A DNA stretch of 58,228 nucleotides from Bdellovibrionaceae bacterium UBA2339 (lineage in GTDB: Bacteria; Bdellovibrionota; Bdellovibrionia; Bdellovibrionales; JAMPXM01): NCBI GenBank assembly GCA_002344785.1, contig DDUL01000029.1, positions 1 through 58,228 on the forward strand, read 5' to 3'. Below, in pieces: positions 36,273-43,805 of the stretch (the stretch's first letter is position 1; each line of letters begins with the position of its first letter). A model generated the notes under the pieces. It made no database searches. It saw nothing but the letters and a program-made list of their open reading frames with translations, and was not told the origin of the DNA. Made by a program: the position numbers and the translations under genes.

Positions 36273-38273
36273 TTAGGGGAGTACGCGCGGCTTGTACGAT
36301 TGACGGGGAATCAAGGTCACGCGGCGGTTGGCATTCTCAGCAACTTGCAGATGAACCTCGTCGCCAGACTTCGTCACAGGATCAAGCACGAGCACGACAA
36401 GTTTGGTGTCGGCCGGTACAGTGATGCGACCGTTTTGCGCTTGTACAGGCTCGCCATTGATCGTGAGTTGACCCGCACCCATGATCGCAACTTCGAGATA
36501 GCCGACACGAACGCGACTCATCGCCGCGCGAACCGACATCTGGTTTTGTTGCACGCGCACTTCTTGACTGTACTCGAGGTAGCCCGGTGCGCGCAAAGTC
36601 AGCTTCACCGTTTTGCCCTCAACGAGCTTGATCGTCGTCGGTGTGATCTCACCCACGGGTTTGTCATCGATCAGCACTTCTGCTCCAGAGGGCTCAGAGG
36701 TGATCGCGACTTTTGAAATGCGTTCGGGCGAGGTCGACGCCAGTTCAACTTTGTCGGGATCTTTGGGCCCGGGTGTGACAACGACAGGATTCGGTTTCGT
36801 TGTCCCTAAAAGCTGGGCGATGATGCTGTTGAATTGTTTGGGGTCGTTCACGTAGAACACGCCGCCACCAATCAACACACCCAGCACCAGTAAGATCACG
36901 ATAAGGCCGCCGTAACCTGAGCTCGGCTGGCCATAGCTGTTGGAGGCCTTGGAGCGAGTGCCGTTGTAGGTTCCGCCATAAGTTCCGCCGTACGCCGCAT
37001 TTGTTCCATAGGGACTTACGCTGCGAGTGCCGCCGAGATTCGTGCCCGCGGCTGAACGTGAGCCGGAGTAGGAATTGGCAACATTCGCCGCGGCTCCATC
37101 CATGCGGAGATTCTTGGCTTCGACCTTTTCATTCTTAGCTTCGATGATGTTCATCTTGCCGTTGGTTTGGACGTCCAAACCTTCAGTGGCAGGGGGAACA
37201 TCTTTGACACTTGTGGGCTGTGTGCTGGTGATCGCCGTATTGACGGAAGTCTTCTCCGTGGCGATGGGATTGCCGCCGGTTGCGACCGAGACATACTGCG
37301 AGAAATCCGTCTTCGCATAGTCGAGCAACTTGCGACTGACTTCTTCGATTTCTTTGGAGAACAAGTTTTTGAGAAACTTCGCGAAGTCCGCTTTTGAGAA
37401 GTCGGGGTACTTCACGTTGAGGAACTTGTGCAGATCGCGATGGAAGTCATCGGCGTTTCGGTAGCGAAGATTGCGATCCTTGGCCAGCGACTTTGCGACG
37501 ATCTTCTCAAGTTCAGGCGGCACTGTCGCGTTGAGTTTGCGCAGAGGCTGGATGTTGCAATCTTTGATCTTACGCAGAATCTCAATCTCGTTTTTGCCAA
37601 CGAACAAGCGATCATTGGCCAGCAATTCCCACATGATGATGCCCAACGAGAAGATGTCCGTGCGCTGATCGACCTGCTGAGCGTCAGCTTGCTCGGGCGA
37701 CATGTAACCAAACTTGCCTTTGAGAGTTCCAGCGCGCGTGGCCTCGACCTGTGTTTCGGCTTTTGCGATACCGAAGTCGACGACCTTAACTTCGCCCTCA
37801 AACGAAATCATCACGTTGTGGGGCGACATATCGCGATGGATAATGTTGAGCGGCTTCGCCGTCTTCGGATCGATACACCGATGGGCATAGTCGAGGCCTG
37901 CGGCGATCTCTTTGCAAATGTAGACGATGTGCTCAATCGACAAAGCGACATTGCTCGTCTTCACCTTGTTGAGGATCTGCTTGAGGTTTCGTCCATTCAC
38001 CAGATCCATGACGATGTAGAATTGGACTTTCTCTTCGCCGAATTCATTGATCGTCACGATGTTGGCATGCTGCAAGTTGATCGCGATGTTCGCCTCTTCA
38101 CGAAACATCTCGATGAACTCGGGCTGTTCAGAGAACTGAGGCAAAATGCGCTTCACGGCGACAAACTTGCCGACGCCGGAAGAACCGATGCTGCGCGCGA
38201 GCCAAACCTCAGCCATACCACCCATGGCGAGTTTCTCGAGCAGGACATATTTGCCAAAAACTTCGTAGTTCAC
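36273..38273 (-). CDS. Membrane Ser/Thr protein kinase with C-terminal PEGA domain
   Basis: 666 residues. The Hanks-type kinase domain (residues 8-290) is complete: glycine loop near LAMGGMAEVW, Lys 41 (VAVKRI), HRDMSPHN at 146-153, DFG at 166-168 and MSPEQADA in the activation segment. A linker of about 130 Ser/Thr/Gly/Tyr-rich residues follows, then one membrane helix (about 455-475) and a periplasmic PEGA domain (TSEPSGAEVLIDDKPVGE near 513-535) that may sense wall or surface ligands. The start is GTG 38273 with GAGGAG six bases upstream. Such kinases are typical of Myxococcota- and Bdellovibrionota-like genomes. The gene stands alone, so partners cannot be inferred. Confidence 0.92.
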   Translation of the reverse strand: MNYEVFGKYVLLEKLAMGGMAEVWLARSIGSSGVGKFVAVKRILPQFSEQPEFIEMFREEANIAINLQHANIVTINEFGEEKVQFYIVMDLVNGRNLKQILNKVKTSNVALSIEHIVYICKEIAAGLDYAHRCIDPKTAKPLNIIHRDMSPHNVMISFEGEVKVVDFGIAKAETQVEATRAGTLKGKFGYMSPEQADAQQVDQRTDIFSLGIIMWELLANDRLFVGKNEIEILRKIKDCNIQPLRKLNATVPPELEKIVAKSLAKDRNLRYRNADDFHRDLHKFLNVKYPDFSKADFAKFLKNLFSKEIEEVSRKLLDYAKTDFSQYVSVATGGNPIATEKTSVNTAITSTQPTSVKDVPPATEGLDVQTNGKMNIIEAKNEKVEAKNLRMDGAAANVANSYSGSRSAAGTNLGGTRSVSPYGTNAAYGGTYGGTYNGTRSKASNSYGQPSSGYGGLIVILLVLGVLIGGGVFYVNDPKQFNSIIAQLLGTTKPNPVVVTPGPKDPDKVELASTSPERISKVAITSEPSGAEVLIDDKPVGEITPTTIKLVEGKTVKLTLRAPGYLEYSQEVRVQQNQMSVRAAMSRVRVGYLEVAIMGAGQLTINGEPVQAQNGRITVPADTKLVVLVLDPVTKSGDEVHLQVAENANRRVTLIPRQSYKPRVLP

Positions 38274-38744
38274 AGAGCTCCTCGAAATACTGACGGCTCT
38301 CTCACAAATGTTTTTCGGCCAATCTTGCTGGGGGCTTGAATGAATTTGGCCAAGGGCGCTTGGGCCTAGACCAGGGACTAGATGTTTTCAGGACCTTGGT
38401 CGCATGCTCGCCGCGCGAGAAGCTCGCGGTGCTCTTCGGTGAGTGACCAAGACCATGTTGATGAGGCCGAATAAGAGTGGGGCGAGTTGCCTTGCGCGAT
38501 GTTGGGCCGAAGTTGAGTGTGAGACATGTGCGGAGTCAGCGTGTGCGCGGCTTGTTTGGCGGCAGGTTGGAGTGTCGAGTTTGAAGCGAGTTGTTCGGAG
38601 TGCGGAGCGAGAAGTGCGGAGTGTCGATTGTCGAGCGTGGAGAGCTTAGAGCGGAGTGCGGCGAGCAGCTTGAGCGCGCAGGCTCAGTGGGACGGATTTG
38701 ATTGGCACATAGAGCTTTGAGGAGTTGATCAACTTGGAGCGAAG
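38274..38744. other. 471-base divergent spacer with 7-bp degenerate repeat
   Basis: Lies between the divergent kinase gene and coaE. It must hold promoters, but none was recognisable. About 38565-38672 is written in degenerate heptamers (CGGAGTG, CGGAGCG, AGAAGTG, CGGAGTG, TCGATTG, TCGAGCG and so on). Frames in it are low-complexity and not convincing genes. Confidence 0.5.
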
Positions 38745-39332
38745 ATGAAGTGGATCGGATTGACTGGTGGGATCGCTTCGGGAAAGTCGAGTGTCGCGGC
38801 TCTGCTTCGCCGTCATGGCTTTCAAGTGGCCGAGGCCGATCGACTTGCTCACGACGTCATTCGTTCAGGTCAGCCGGCATTCATGGAGATCATTCGACGA
38901 TTTGGGCCTCAGATCATAGATGGCACAGGTGAAATCGATCGAGCCGCGCTCGGAAAAATCGTCTTCAGTGATTCGTCAGCACGCATTGATCTGGAGAACA
39001 TCATTCATCCGCGTGTGCGCGAACTCACTCAAAGACTCAAAGACGAGTGGCGACAACAAGGTGTGCGTGTCGCATTTTACGAAGTGCCCTTATTGTTCGA
39101 AAAAAACATGGATGCGGATTTTGATGCGATTTGGGTTGTCGACTTACCTGAAGTTGAGCAGGTGGCGCGACTGCAGGCGCGAACAGGCCTGAGCGTGGAT
39201 GAAGCAAAGAAGCGAATTCTGGCGCAAGTTTCGCGTGCCGAACGAGTTCGTCGTGCGACGGAGCTGATTGATAATTCGGGTACGGTGGGGGATTTGGAGA
39301 GGCAGGTGGCGCGGTTGGTGGCTTCCCTCTAA
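38745..39332 (+). CDS. coaE: Dephospho-CoA kinase (CoaE)
   Basis: Last enzyme of coenzyme A synthesis; phosphorylates the ribose of dephospho-CoA. 195 residues, normal size. P-loop GLTGGIASGKSS at residues 5-16, AEADRLAHDV (substrate aspartate), HPRVRE, and FYEVPLLFEKNMD in the lid region. SD GGAG precedes ATG 38745. The stop codon TAA is formed by the first bases of R24 copy D, so the C-terminus may have been set by that element; the protein nonetheless ends at the usual length. Confidence 0.95.
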   Translation: MKWIGLTGGIASGKSSVAALLRRHGFQVAEADRLAHDVIRSGQPAFMEIIRRFGPQIIDGTGEIDRAALGKIVFSDSSARIDLENIIHPRVRELTQRLKDEWRQQGVRVAFYEVPLLFEKNMDADFDAIWVVDLPEVEQVARLQARTGLSVDEAKKRILAQVSRAERVRRATELIDNSGTVGDLERQVARLVASL

Positions 39333-39353
39333 CTGCACTCGGCGGGTGTTGCT
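39330..39353 (+). repeat. R24 dispersed repeat, copy D (contains coaE stop)
   Basis: TAACTG, then CACTCGGCGGGTGTTGC; the TAA is the coaE stop. Most diverged copy in the left half (CACTC for GATCTC). Confidence 0.75.
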
Positions 39354-39456
39354 TTTATGCTAGCCAACTGCGATTTGCAGATCGGACACTGCGGACGCAG
39401 GATGTGTCGGAGTCCAATTAGACGCTCACTCGCTTCGGGGATCGCAGGCACTCGGA

Positions 39457-40227
39457 TTAGAATGATGAAGTTGCGCCGATGAGTATAGGCACCTGTATTC
39501 TTCCTGGACTCAAATTGACTCCCAACTCTCCACGAAGTGACCATGACTTTCCCCATGGCCATTGCCATTCGGCCCCCATGGCGCCGCGAATTTGCCAATT
39601 CTGAATTTTGAGAAAAGTGACGAGTTGCTCGTTGGGTACGATTCGAATAGCGAGACCGTAGCTGAGGTATCCTCGTAACTGACCTCGTCCCGTGTTGTTT
39701 TTCTTTGAAACGTGAAGTGCACCGGTGCCGTCGCTGACTAAGTCGGCTCCAGCCTCAAGTGAAACTCCGTCCGTTGGTTGCCGCCAGTATTTCAAGCTGA
39801 GTTGGGTGTCCGGATCTTGAATCGCATCTGTTCGATATGCCGGACCTACCATGGCCGACAGACTTTGACGATAATGGTAGAAGAATTCGCGCTCAGTGGC
39901 GCGCTGGGCAAGCCGCTCATCGCTCTCTTTTGGATAGGTCCAATCCAATTCTTTGGCTCGTTGAATTTCTGCGCTCGATGCCGGTTGAGCCTCAGATTGA
40001 GTCGAGGTCGCGGCATTGACGTCGGCCGGGGTGGGCGCGGACTGGACTTCTGGCGAGTAGGCGAGAGTCATACATACTAGAATTTGGATGAGGCCCACGC
40101 CTAACTGGTCTCGGCGGGTGTTGCGCCCGTTGGGGGCGGGCTCAGGTCGGAAAGACCGAGATGGGCCCAGTGACTCTTCGGGATCCTCATAAAGATTGTT
40201 GAATAATTGGTCCTGTGTTCGACGCAC
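39457..40227 (-). CDS. Exported beta-barrel-like protein with extended N-terminus carrying R24
   Basis: 256 residues from GTG 40227, which has GAGGAG seven bases upstream. A signal-like hydrophobic stretch (VGLIQILVCMTLAYS) appears only after 42 residues. The stretch before it is encoded partly by the reverse complement of R24 copy E (NTRRDQL). The mature part alternates polar and hydrophobic residues (LSLKYWRQ, GRGQLRGYLSYGLAIRI, WSLRGELGVNL) and ends GATSSF, suggesting a small outer-membrane barrel. No family was recognised. A start at the GTG just before the hydrophobic stretch is an alternative, but it has no SD. Confidence 0.6.
   Translation of the reverse strand: MRRTQDQLFNNLYEDPEESLGPSRSFRPEPAPNGRNTRRDQLGVGLIQILVCMTLAYSPEVQSAPTPADVNAATSTQSEAQPASSAEIQRAKELDWTYPKESDERLAQRATEREFFYHYRQSLSAMVGPAYRTDAIQDPDTQLSLKYWRQPTDGVSLEAGADLVSDGTGALHVSKKNNTGRGQLRGYLSYGLAIRIVPNEQLVTFLKIQNWQIRGAMGAEWQWPWGKSWSLRGELGVNLSPGRIQVPILIGATSSF
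40102..40125 (+). repeat. R24 dispersed repeat, copy E (antisense inside a coding region)
   Basis: TAACTG then GTCTCGGCGGGTGTTGC. A GCCCG/CGGGC hairpin (40125-40141) adjoins it. Lies within the 5' part of the minus-strand gene 39457-40227. Confidence 0.8.
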
Positions 40228-40319
40228 GTCACAACTCCTCTTCGTATTGTATCCCTGGAGTTTCAGTCAGACTACACTTTTAGAAGATCAGTTGGCGGAG
40301 CGGAGTCTCCGGAGGTGAT

Positions 40320-41501
40320 ATGCGTAGAGTGAGTGCGTTTGTTTCGTTGTTGAGCCTTGTTGGTGTGAGTCAGATGATCTGCTCAACTTCGGCTCTTGCG
40401 GCCGTCGGTGACTTCAAAGACTTCTCGATTCACCAGCATTACATTTCAGCGCGCGCCATGGGTATGGGCGGAGCGTTTGTCGCGGCGGCCGACGATGCAA
40501 CGGCTTTGTTTTACAATCCGGCAGGCCTGGCAAATCTCGGTGAGAGTCATGTCAATCTGTCGTTAGCTCAAGTCGGCGCGGACTCGAAACTCCCAAAGCT
40601 GAGCTCGGACATCAATGCGGCATCGAGCACGAACAATATCGCGGACATGGTGAGTTTGCTCGAGTCCAATTACGGCAATCACTATTCTGTCCGAGTGGGA
40701 GCGTTGCAAGCCATTTGGGCGCGGCCTCGTTGGGCGCTAGCTGTGATTCCCGTCGATTTGAACTTGGAGATGGAGATTCACCAGACTGTAGGGCCGCAGC
40801 TCGCCGTCGTGGCCCACCAGGATACGACGATCGCTTACGGACGTGGGTGGAAATTGAATGTTGCGGATGGCTCGATGAGTGTCGGTGCGACAGGCAAGGC
40901 GATTTATCGCGGCTACTACAACAAGTCGATTTCCGCGATCGAGCTGGCATTTGATTCGAATATTCTCAAGAAAGAAGATGTGGGCGAGGGCCTGACCTTT
41001 GACTTTGATTTGGGCTGGATGTGGAAACCCAACATCCCGCAGTCGGGTTTTTGGTCGTGGATCAAGCATGTGAAGCCGACAGTTGGCGCAACAGTTCGAA
41101 ACGCCGTTGATTATGGCTTTAAGACGAACATGCATGTTCTGGATAAGAACTCGCGTGAGCCCGCAAAACTTCAGCGACGGCTGGATGTCGGAACGATGTT
41201 TGAGCTGCCTGACTGGTGGATTTGGCGCACGCGATTCGTGGCGGATCTTCGCGACATTGGGCACGAGAACTTCACGGTGAAGAAGGGAACTCACATGGGC
41301 GTCGAGTTCCTCTGGAAATTGGCTTCTTGGTGGCAGGGCGGCTGGCGTGCTGGCATCAATCAGGGATATTTCACAGCGGGATTCAATGGCGACTTCGCGC
41401 TGTTTAGGCTGGATCTCGTCACCTACGCGAATGAAGTGGGTACGAGCAGCAGTCCGAAGGCGAGCCGTGTGTATATGGCGAAGGCCTCGTTGGATTTTTA
41501 A
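40320..41501 (+). CDS. FadL/PorV-like outer-membrane protein, paralogue 1
   Basis: 393 residues, GGAGG SD before ATG 40320, signal peptide to about residue 28 (ALA). The N-terminal signature ARAMGMGGAFVAAADDATA followed by LFYNPAGLANL is the hallmark of the UPF0164/PorV/FadL-like barrel superfamily. The C-terminal part shows RAGINQGYFTAG, a following TYANEVG, and a last strand AKASLDF with terminal Phe. The same elements recur in the genes at 43806 and 45950. Members bind hydrophobic ligands or act as outer-membrane shuttles; the actual substrate here is unknown. The TAA stop abuts R24 copy F, and a hairpin follows. Confidence 0.8.
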   Translation: MRRVSAFVSLLSLVGVSQMICSTSALAAVGDFKDFSIHQHYISARAMGMGGAFVAAADDATALFYNPAGLANLGESHVNLSLAQVGADSKLPKLSSDINAASSTNNIADMVSLLESNYGNHYSVRVGALQAIWARPRWALAVIPVDLNLEMEIHQTVGPQLAVVAHQDTTIAYGRGWKLNVADGSMSVGATGKAIYRGYYNKSISAIELAFDSNILKKEDVGEGLTFDFDLGWMWKPNIPQSGFWSWIKHVKPTVGATVRNAVDYGFKTNMHVLDKNSREPAKLQRRLDVGTMFELPDWWIWRTRFVADLRDIGHENFTVKKGTHMGVEFLWKLASWWQGGWRAGINQGYFTAGFNGDFALFRLDLVTYANEVGTSSSPKASRVYMAKASLDF

Positions 41502-41523
41502 ACTGATCTCGGCGGGTGTTGCG
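41500..41523 (+). repeat. R24 dispersed repeat, copy F
   Basis: AAACTG then ATCTCGGCGGGTGTTGCG, overlapping the TAA stop (41499-41501) of the FadL/PorV-like gene. It faces copy G on the other strand with the transposase gene in between. Confidence 0.9.
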
Positions 41524-41527
41524 AATT

Positions 41528-41556
41528 GGCGTCCGGCTGTTGGACGCCTCGTTCTT
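41528..41556 (+). terminator. Hairpin after FadL/PorV-like gene
   Basis: GGCGTCC (41528-41534) / GGACGCC (41542-41548), seven-base loop, followed by TCGTTCTTC, a weak U-rich run. Possible terminator. Confidence 0.45.
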
Positions 41557-41574
41557 CAGGGATAATCCGACGGC

Positions 41575-42588
41575 TTGCTTGGCCTGGTCATAAACTTGGT
41601 TGCGAACTCCATCGTGACCAAATCAATCAAGTGCCCATTTTGCGAAAGAGCGAGTTCCAACACGTCGGCAGGTTCGACGGCGTTATCGCCTATCAACGAC
41701 AGGTCGTCGAAATCCGCAGTACGTCGATGGGGAAAGTATTGGCGTGAGTGCGACGGCGTCCATCTGCCGCGTTTTCGATGTATGAAGTGTCACCGCACGT
41801 TTTCACGAGCCACCGACTGCATATACAGAGGAACAAAGCGCCGTGATCTCGCGAAAGTCATGGTTCGAGAGGCTTGTTCCGCGAAGTCGCTACGTCGCAT
41901 CGCGAGTGACTCGCGAGCGGCGTTTAGCACTGTCCTTCGGCACTTTGATCTAGCCGCGCAATGGTGCGCTCGGGAGAATCGACTGATTCGCCACCACCGA
42001 ATGAAGACGGGCGAGTTCTACTTTGATGAGATGGGCACAAGTATACAGAGCTATCTAAAGCCTACGTGGATCGGAATGCTTTTGAGCGGTGATCGTGAGA
42101 TTTTAGATTTTGATCTTGCGGCAGCGCCTGCGACAGGTCGCTTGGCGGCCAAGGCTCGGCGTGCAGGTATTGTTCGACCCAATCAGCGACGAGAAATGCG
42201 GGCGGGAATTCTTCGTCGGCTTTCGGAGAGTTCAACCCTCAAGCCCGAAGTTATCATCACCGACCTCTGGAAGAGTTACGCGAATCAGATTCGCAAGATT
42301 TGTCCAGGTGTGCCACATCTCCAGTTCAAAGCCAAAAAACCAAGGAGAAATTCAAAACGAGAGTTGCGCTCGGGTGGATTTGATGAACTCTTTCCGCTTA
42401 ACCACACGGCGACCAAGATGCGCCACGAGATCGCGCGACTTGGACGGCAGACTTGGTGCACCAGCAAGACGATGGAAGGCCTGCGGCGGCATCTCGAAAT
42501 CTTCATGTACTATCACAATGAAGTTTACTTACCCCAGTTTCGCGCTCGTCGCGAACGCCAAAGGGCGCGCCGAGAATCACTGAAGTGA
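41575..42588 (+). mobile_element. Transposase gene of an IS1/IS1595-like insertion sequence
   Basis: 337 residues, apparently intact. An N-terminal zinc ribbon is formed by Cys 20, Cys 23, Cys 69 and Cys 72 (CPFC and CMKC). An acidic triad is visible: Asp 151 (FYFDEMGT), Asp 230 (IITDLWKSY) and Glu 301 (SKTMEGL), the last after NHTAT and the TWCTSK block. The start at TTG 41575 has no SD; GTG 41614 is possible. It is flanked at 41500 and 42816 by inverted R24 copies with further similarity just inside (AATTGGCGTC against AATTGCGTC), which would make a 1.3-kb element, but no target duplication is seen. The fragment at 1-285 is a diverged relative. Confidence 0.75.
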
Positions 42589-42735
42589 TCCGCTGATTGG
42601 GTGCATAAAGTTTTGAGCTCAAATTTCCTTACGATCACATCCGATCACATCCAAACGGATTGATTGCTTTCGCTTCGTTTGCGCCGAGGAACCTTCGATC
42701 TAGGTAACTCACAGTCACATTGTCACAAAAGAAAT

Positions 42736-42758
42736 GGGCGGCCTGGAATGGGCCGCCC
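42736..42758 (-). terminator. Intrinsic terminator of the lipoprotein gene
   Basis: GGGCGGCC (42736-42743) / GGCCGCCC (42751-42758), seven-base loop. On the minus strand it is followed by ATTTCTTTT. It lies 55 bases past the stop, with R24 copy G between. Confidence 0.75.
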
Positions 42759-42792
42759 GAAAGATCTTCTTTCTCCGCGGTGACGCAATTCG

Positions 42793-42816
42793 CGCAACAC
42801 CCGCCGAGATCAGTTA
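42793..42816 (-). repeat. R24 dispersed repeat, copy G (contains lipoprotein stop)
   Basis: On the minus strand TAACTG then ATCTCGGCGGGTGTTGCG; the TAA (42816-42814) is the stop of the lipoprotein gene. Identical to copy F over 23 bases. Confidence 0.9.
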
Positions 42817-43533
42817 CAAAGCCTGCAACTGCGAAAGCAGCTGACTCCCAATCGTCTGCAAATTTCCACCCGCCGACGTGATTGCGTTCGACAAGTTCTT
42901 GCAAATTTCCGTTGTCGAGAACGAAGAGCCTTCATTGCAGTACGCGGTGTTCACTTGCACAGCGATGTTGCCGAGGTTCTCTTTGTCTTGTGCGGTGCCG
43001 GAGCCCACCAAGGTGTTGATCGCGTTGACGACGGCGTTTTGATCAAAGCTTCCCGAAGCTGGATTGAGGTTGGCCAAGTTGGCGCCTCCCGCTGTGGCGA
43101 CGAAGGTCGCCAGCTTCGCCATCGTGGCGAGTCGCTGCATGGAGCGGACACCCGATGCGGTGCAGTTGGTGACGGCATTATCGCTCGTGTGAATGGTCGT
43201 AGCGGTATTGGTGAATACCAAATACGTCATGACTGTGGCCATCGGGTCGGTGCCGGACGAGGGGTTGTCTTTGAGGCGCTGAAATGCGTTTGCGAAGCGC
43301 TGGCCGGTGAAGCCTTGAGCGATGAAGTGCGATGAGCAACGAATGAGATTGGCCTTCTCAGTGTTGATCCCATCGACGAGCCCGTAGCAGCGATCGGCCT
43401 CGGAGGAGTTGAAGGCTGTGTCGAGGCAGGCTTGCGCCTCGGCGAGTTTGACGTCTTCATTCTTTTCGCAGCCGAGCAGGCCTGTGCTGGCGATGAGAAT
43501 CGTTCCTAGAATTGTTAAGCTTCGTGCTTTCAT
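42814..43533 (-). CDS. Lipoprotein of unknown function, FadL/PorV-locus type A
   Basis: 239 residues from ATG 43533 with GAGGTG upstream; the frame extends to 43602 without support. Signal peptide with lipobox TGLLGC (Cys 22). The mature part is helical, with paired Ala/Cys positions (AEAQACLDTAF, EADRCYGLVDG, LIRCSSHF). Then comes a segment rich in Thr, Asn and Ala, and two more cysteines near the C-terminus (TAYCNEGSSF, TEICKNL). The general layout resembles the lipoprotein at 45093, and both sit beside FadL/PorV-like genes. No named family was recognised. Its stop is formed by R24. Confidence 0.7.
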   Translation of the reverse strand: MKARSLTILGTILIASTGLLGCEKNEDVKLAEAQACLDTAFNSSEADRCYGLVDGINTEKANLIRCSSHFIAQGFTGQRFANAFQRLKDNPSSGTDPMATVMTYLVFTNTATTIHTSDNAVTNCTASGVRSMQRLATMAKLATFVATAGGANLANLNPASGSFDQNAVVNAINTLVGSGTAQDKENLGNIAVQVNTAYCNEGSSFSTTEICKNLSNAITSAGGNLQTIGSQLLSQLQAL

Positions 43534-43805
43534 TTTCACCTCGCAGATTTTATTTTCGTTAGGGAACGTTCGAACTTCAAGTGTTCGCACTTTGCGTCTC
43601 ATCTTGAGGTCGAGTTTGTGACGCTGCCGTTGGCGGAAAATGACAGAGGTTGGCGAGGGCTGGGGAGAATCTCGTGAATTTCGTCGAGTCGAGCGAGTTT
43701 GAGCGCGGACTCGGGCCGAAAGACGCGACGATCGTCGAGACTTTGTGCGCGGGGGCTCAGGTCGCGGAGGGCTTGTGCCGAAATGAGACAGGTGGGAGGG
43801 GTGTC

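Noticed and set aside
39330..41523. R24 as integron attC site, because it overlaps stop codons
   Set aside because: No RYYYAAC/GTTRRRY pair with a long imperfect stem, no integrase, and the genes are chromosomal housekeeping or envelope genes.
41499..41747. Stop-codon readthrough producing TDLGGCC tails
   Set aside because: The frame after the stop matches at ftsZ and the FadL/PorV-like gene but not at coaE or the lipoprotein, so R24 is conserved as DNA rather than as peptide.
42635..42904. 89-codon minus-strand frame over the lipoprotein end and terminator
   Set aside because: Crosses a clear terminator hairpin and the R24 repeat; a shadow frame.
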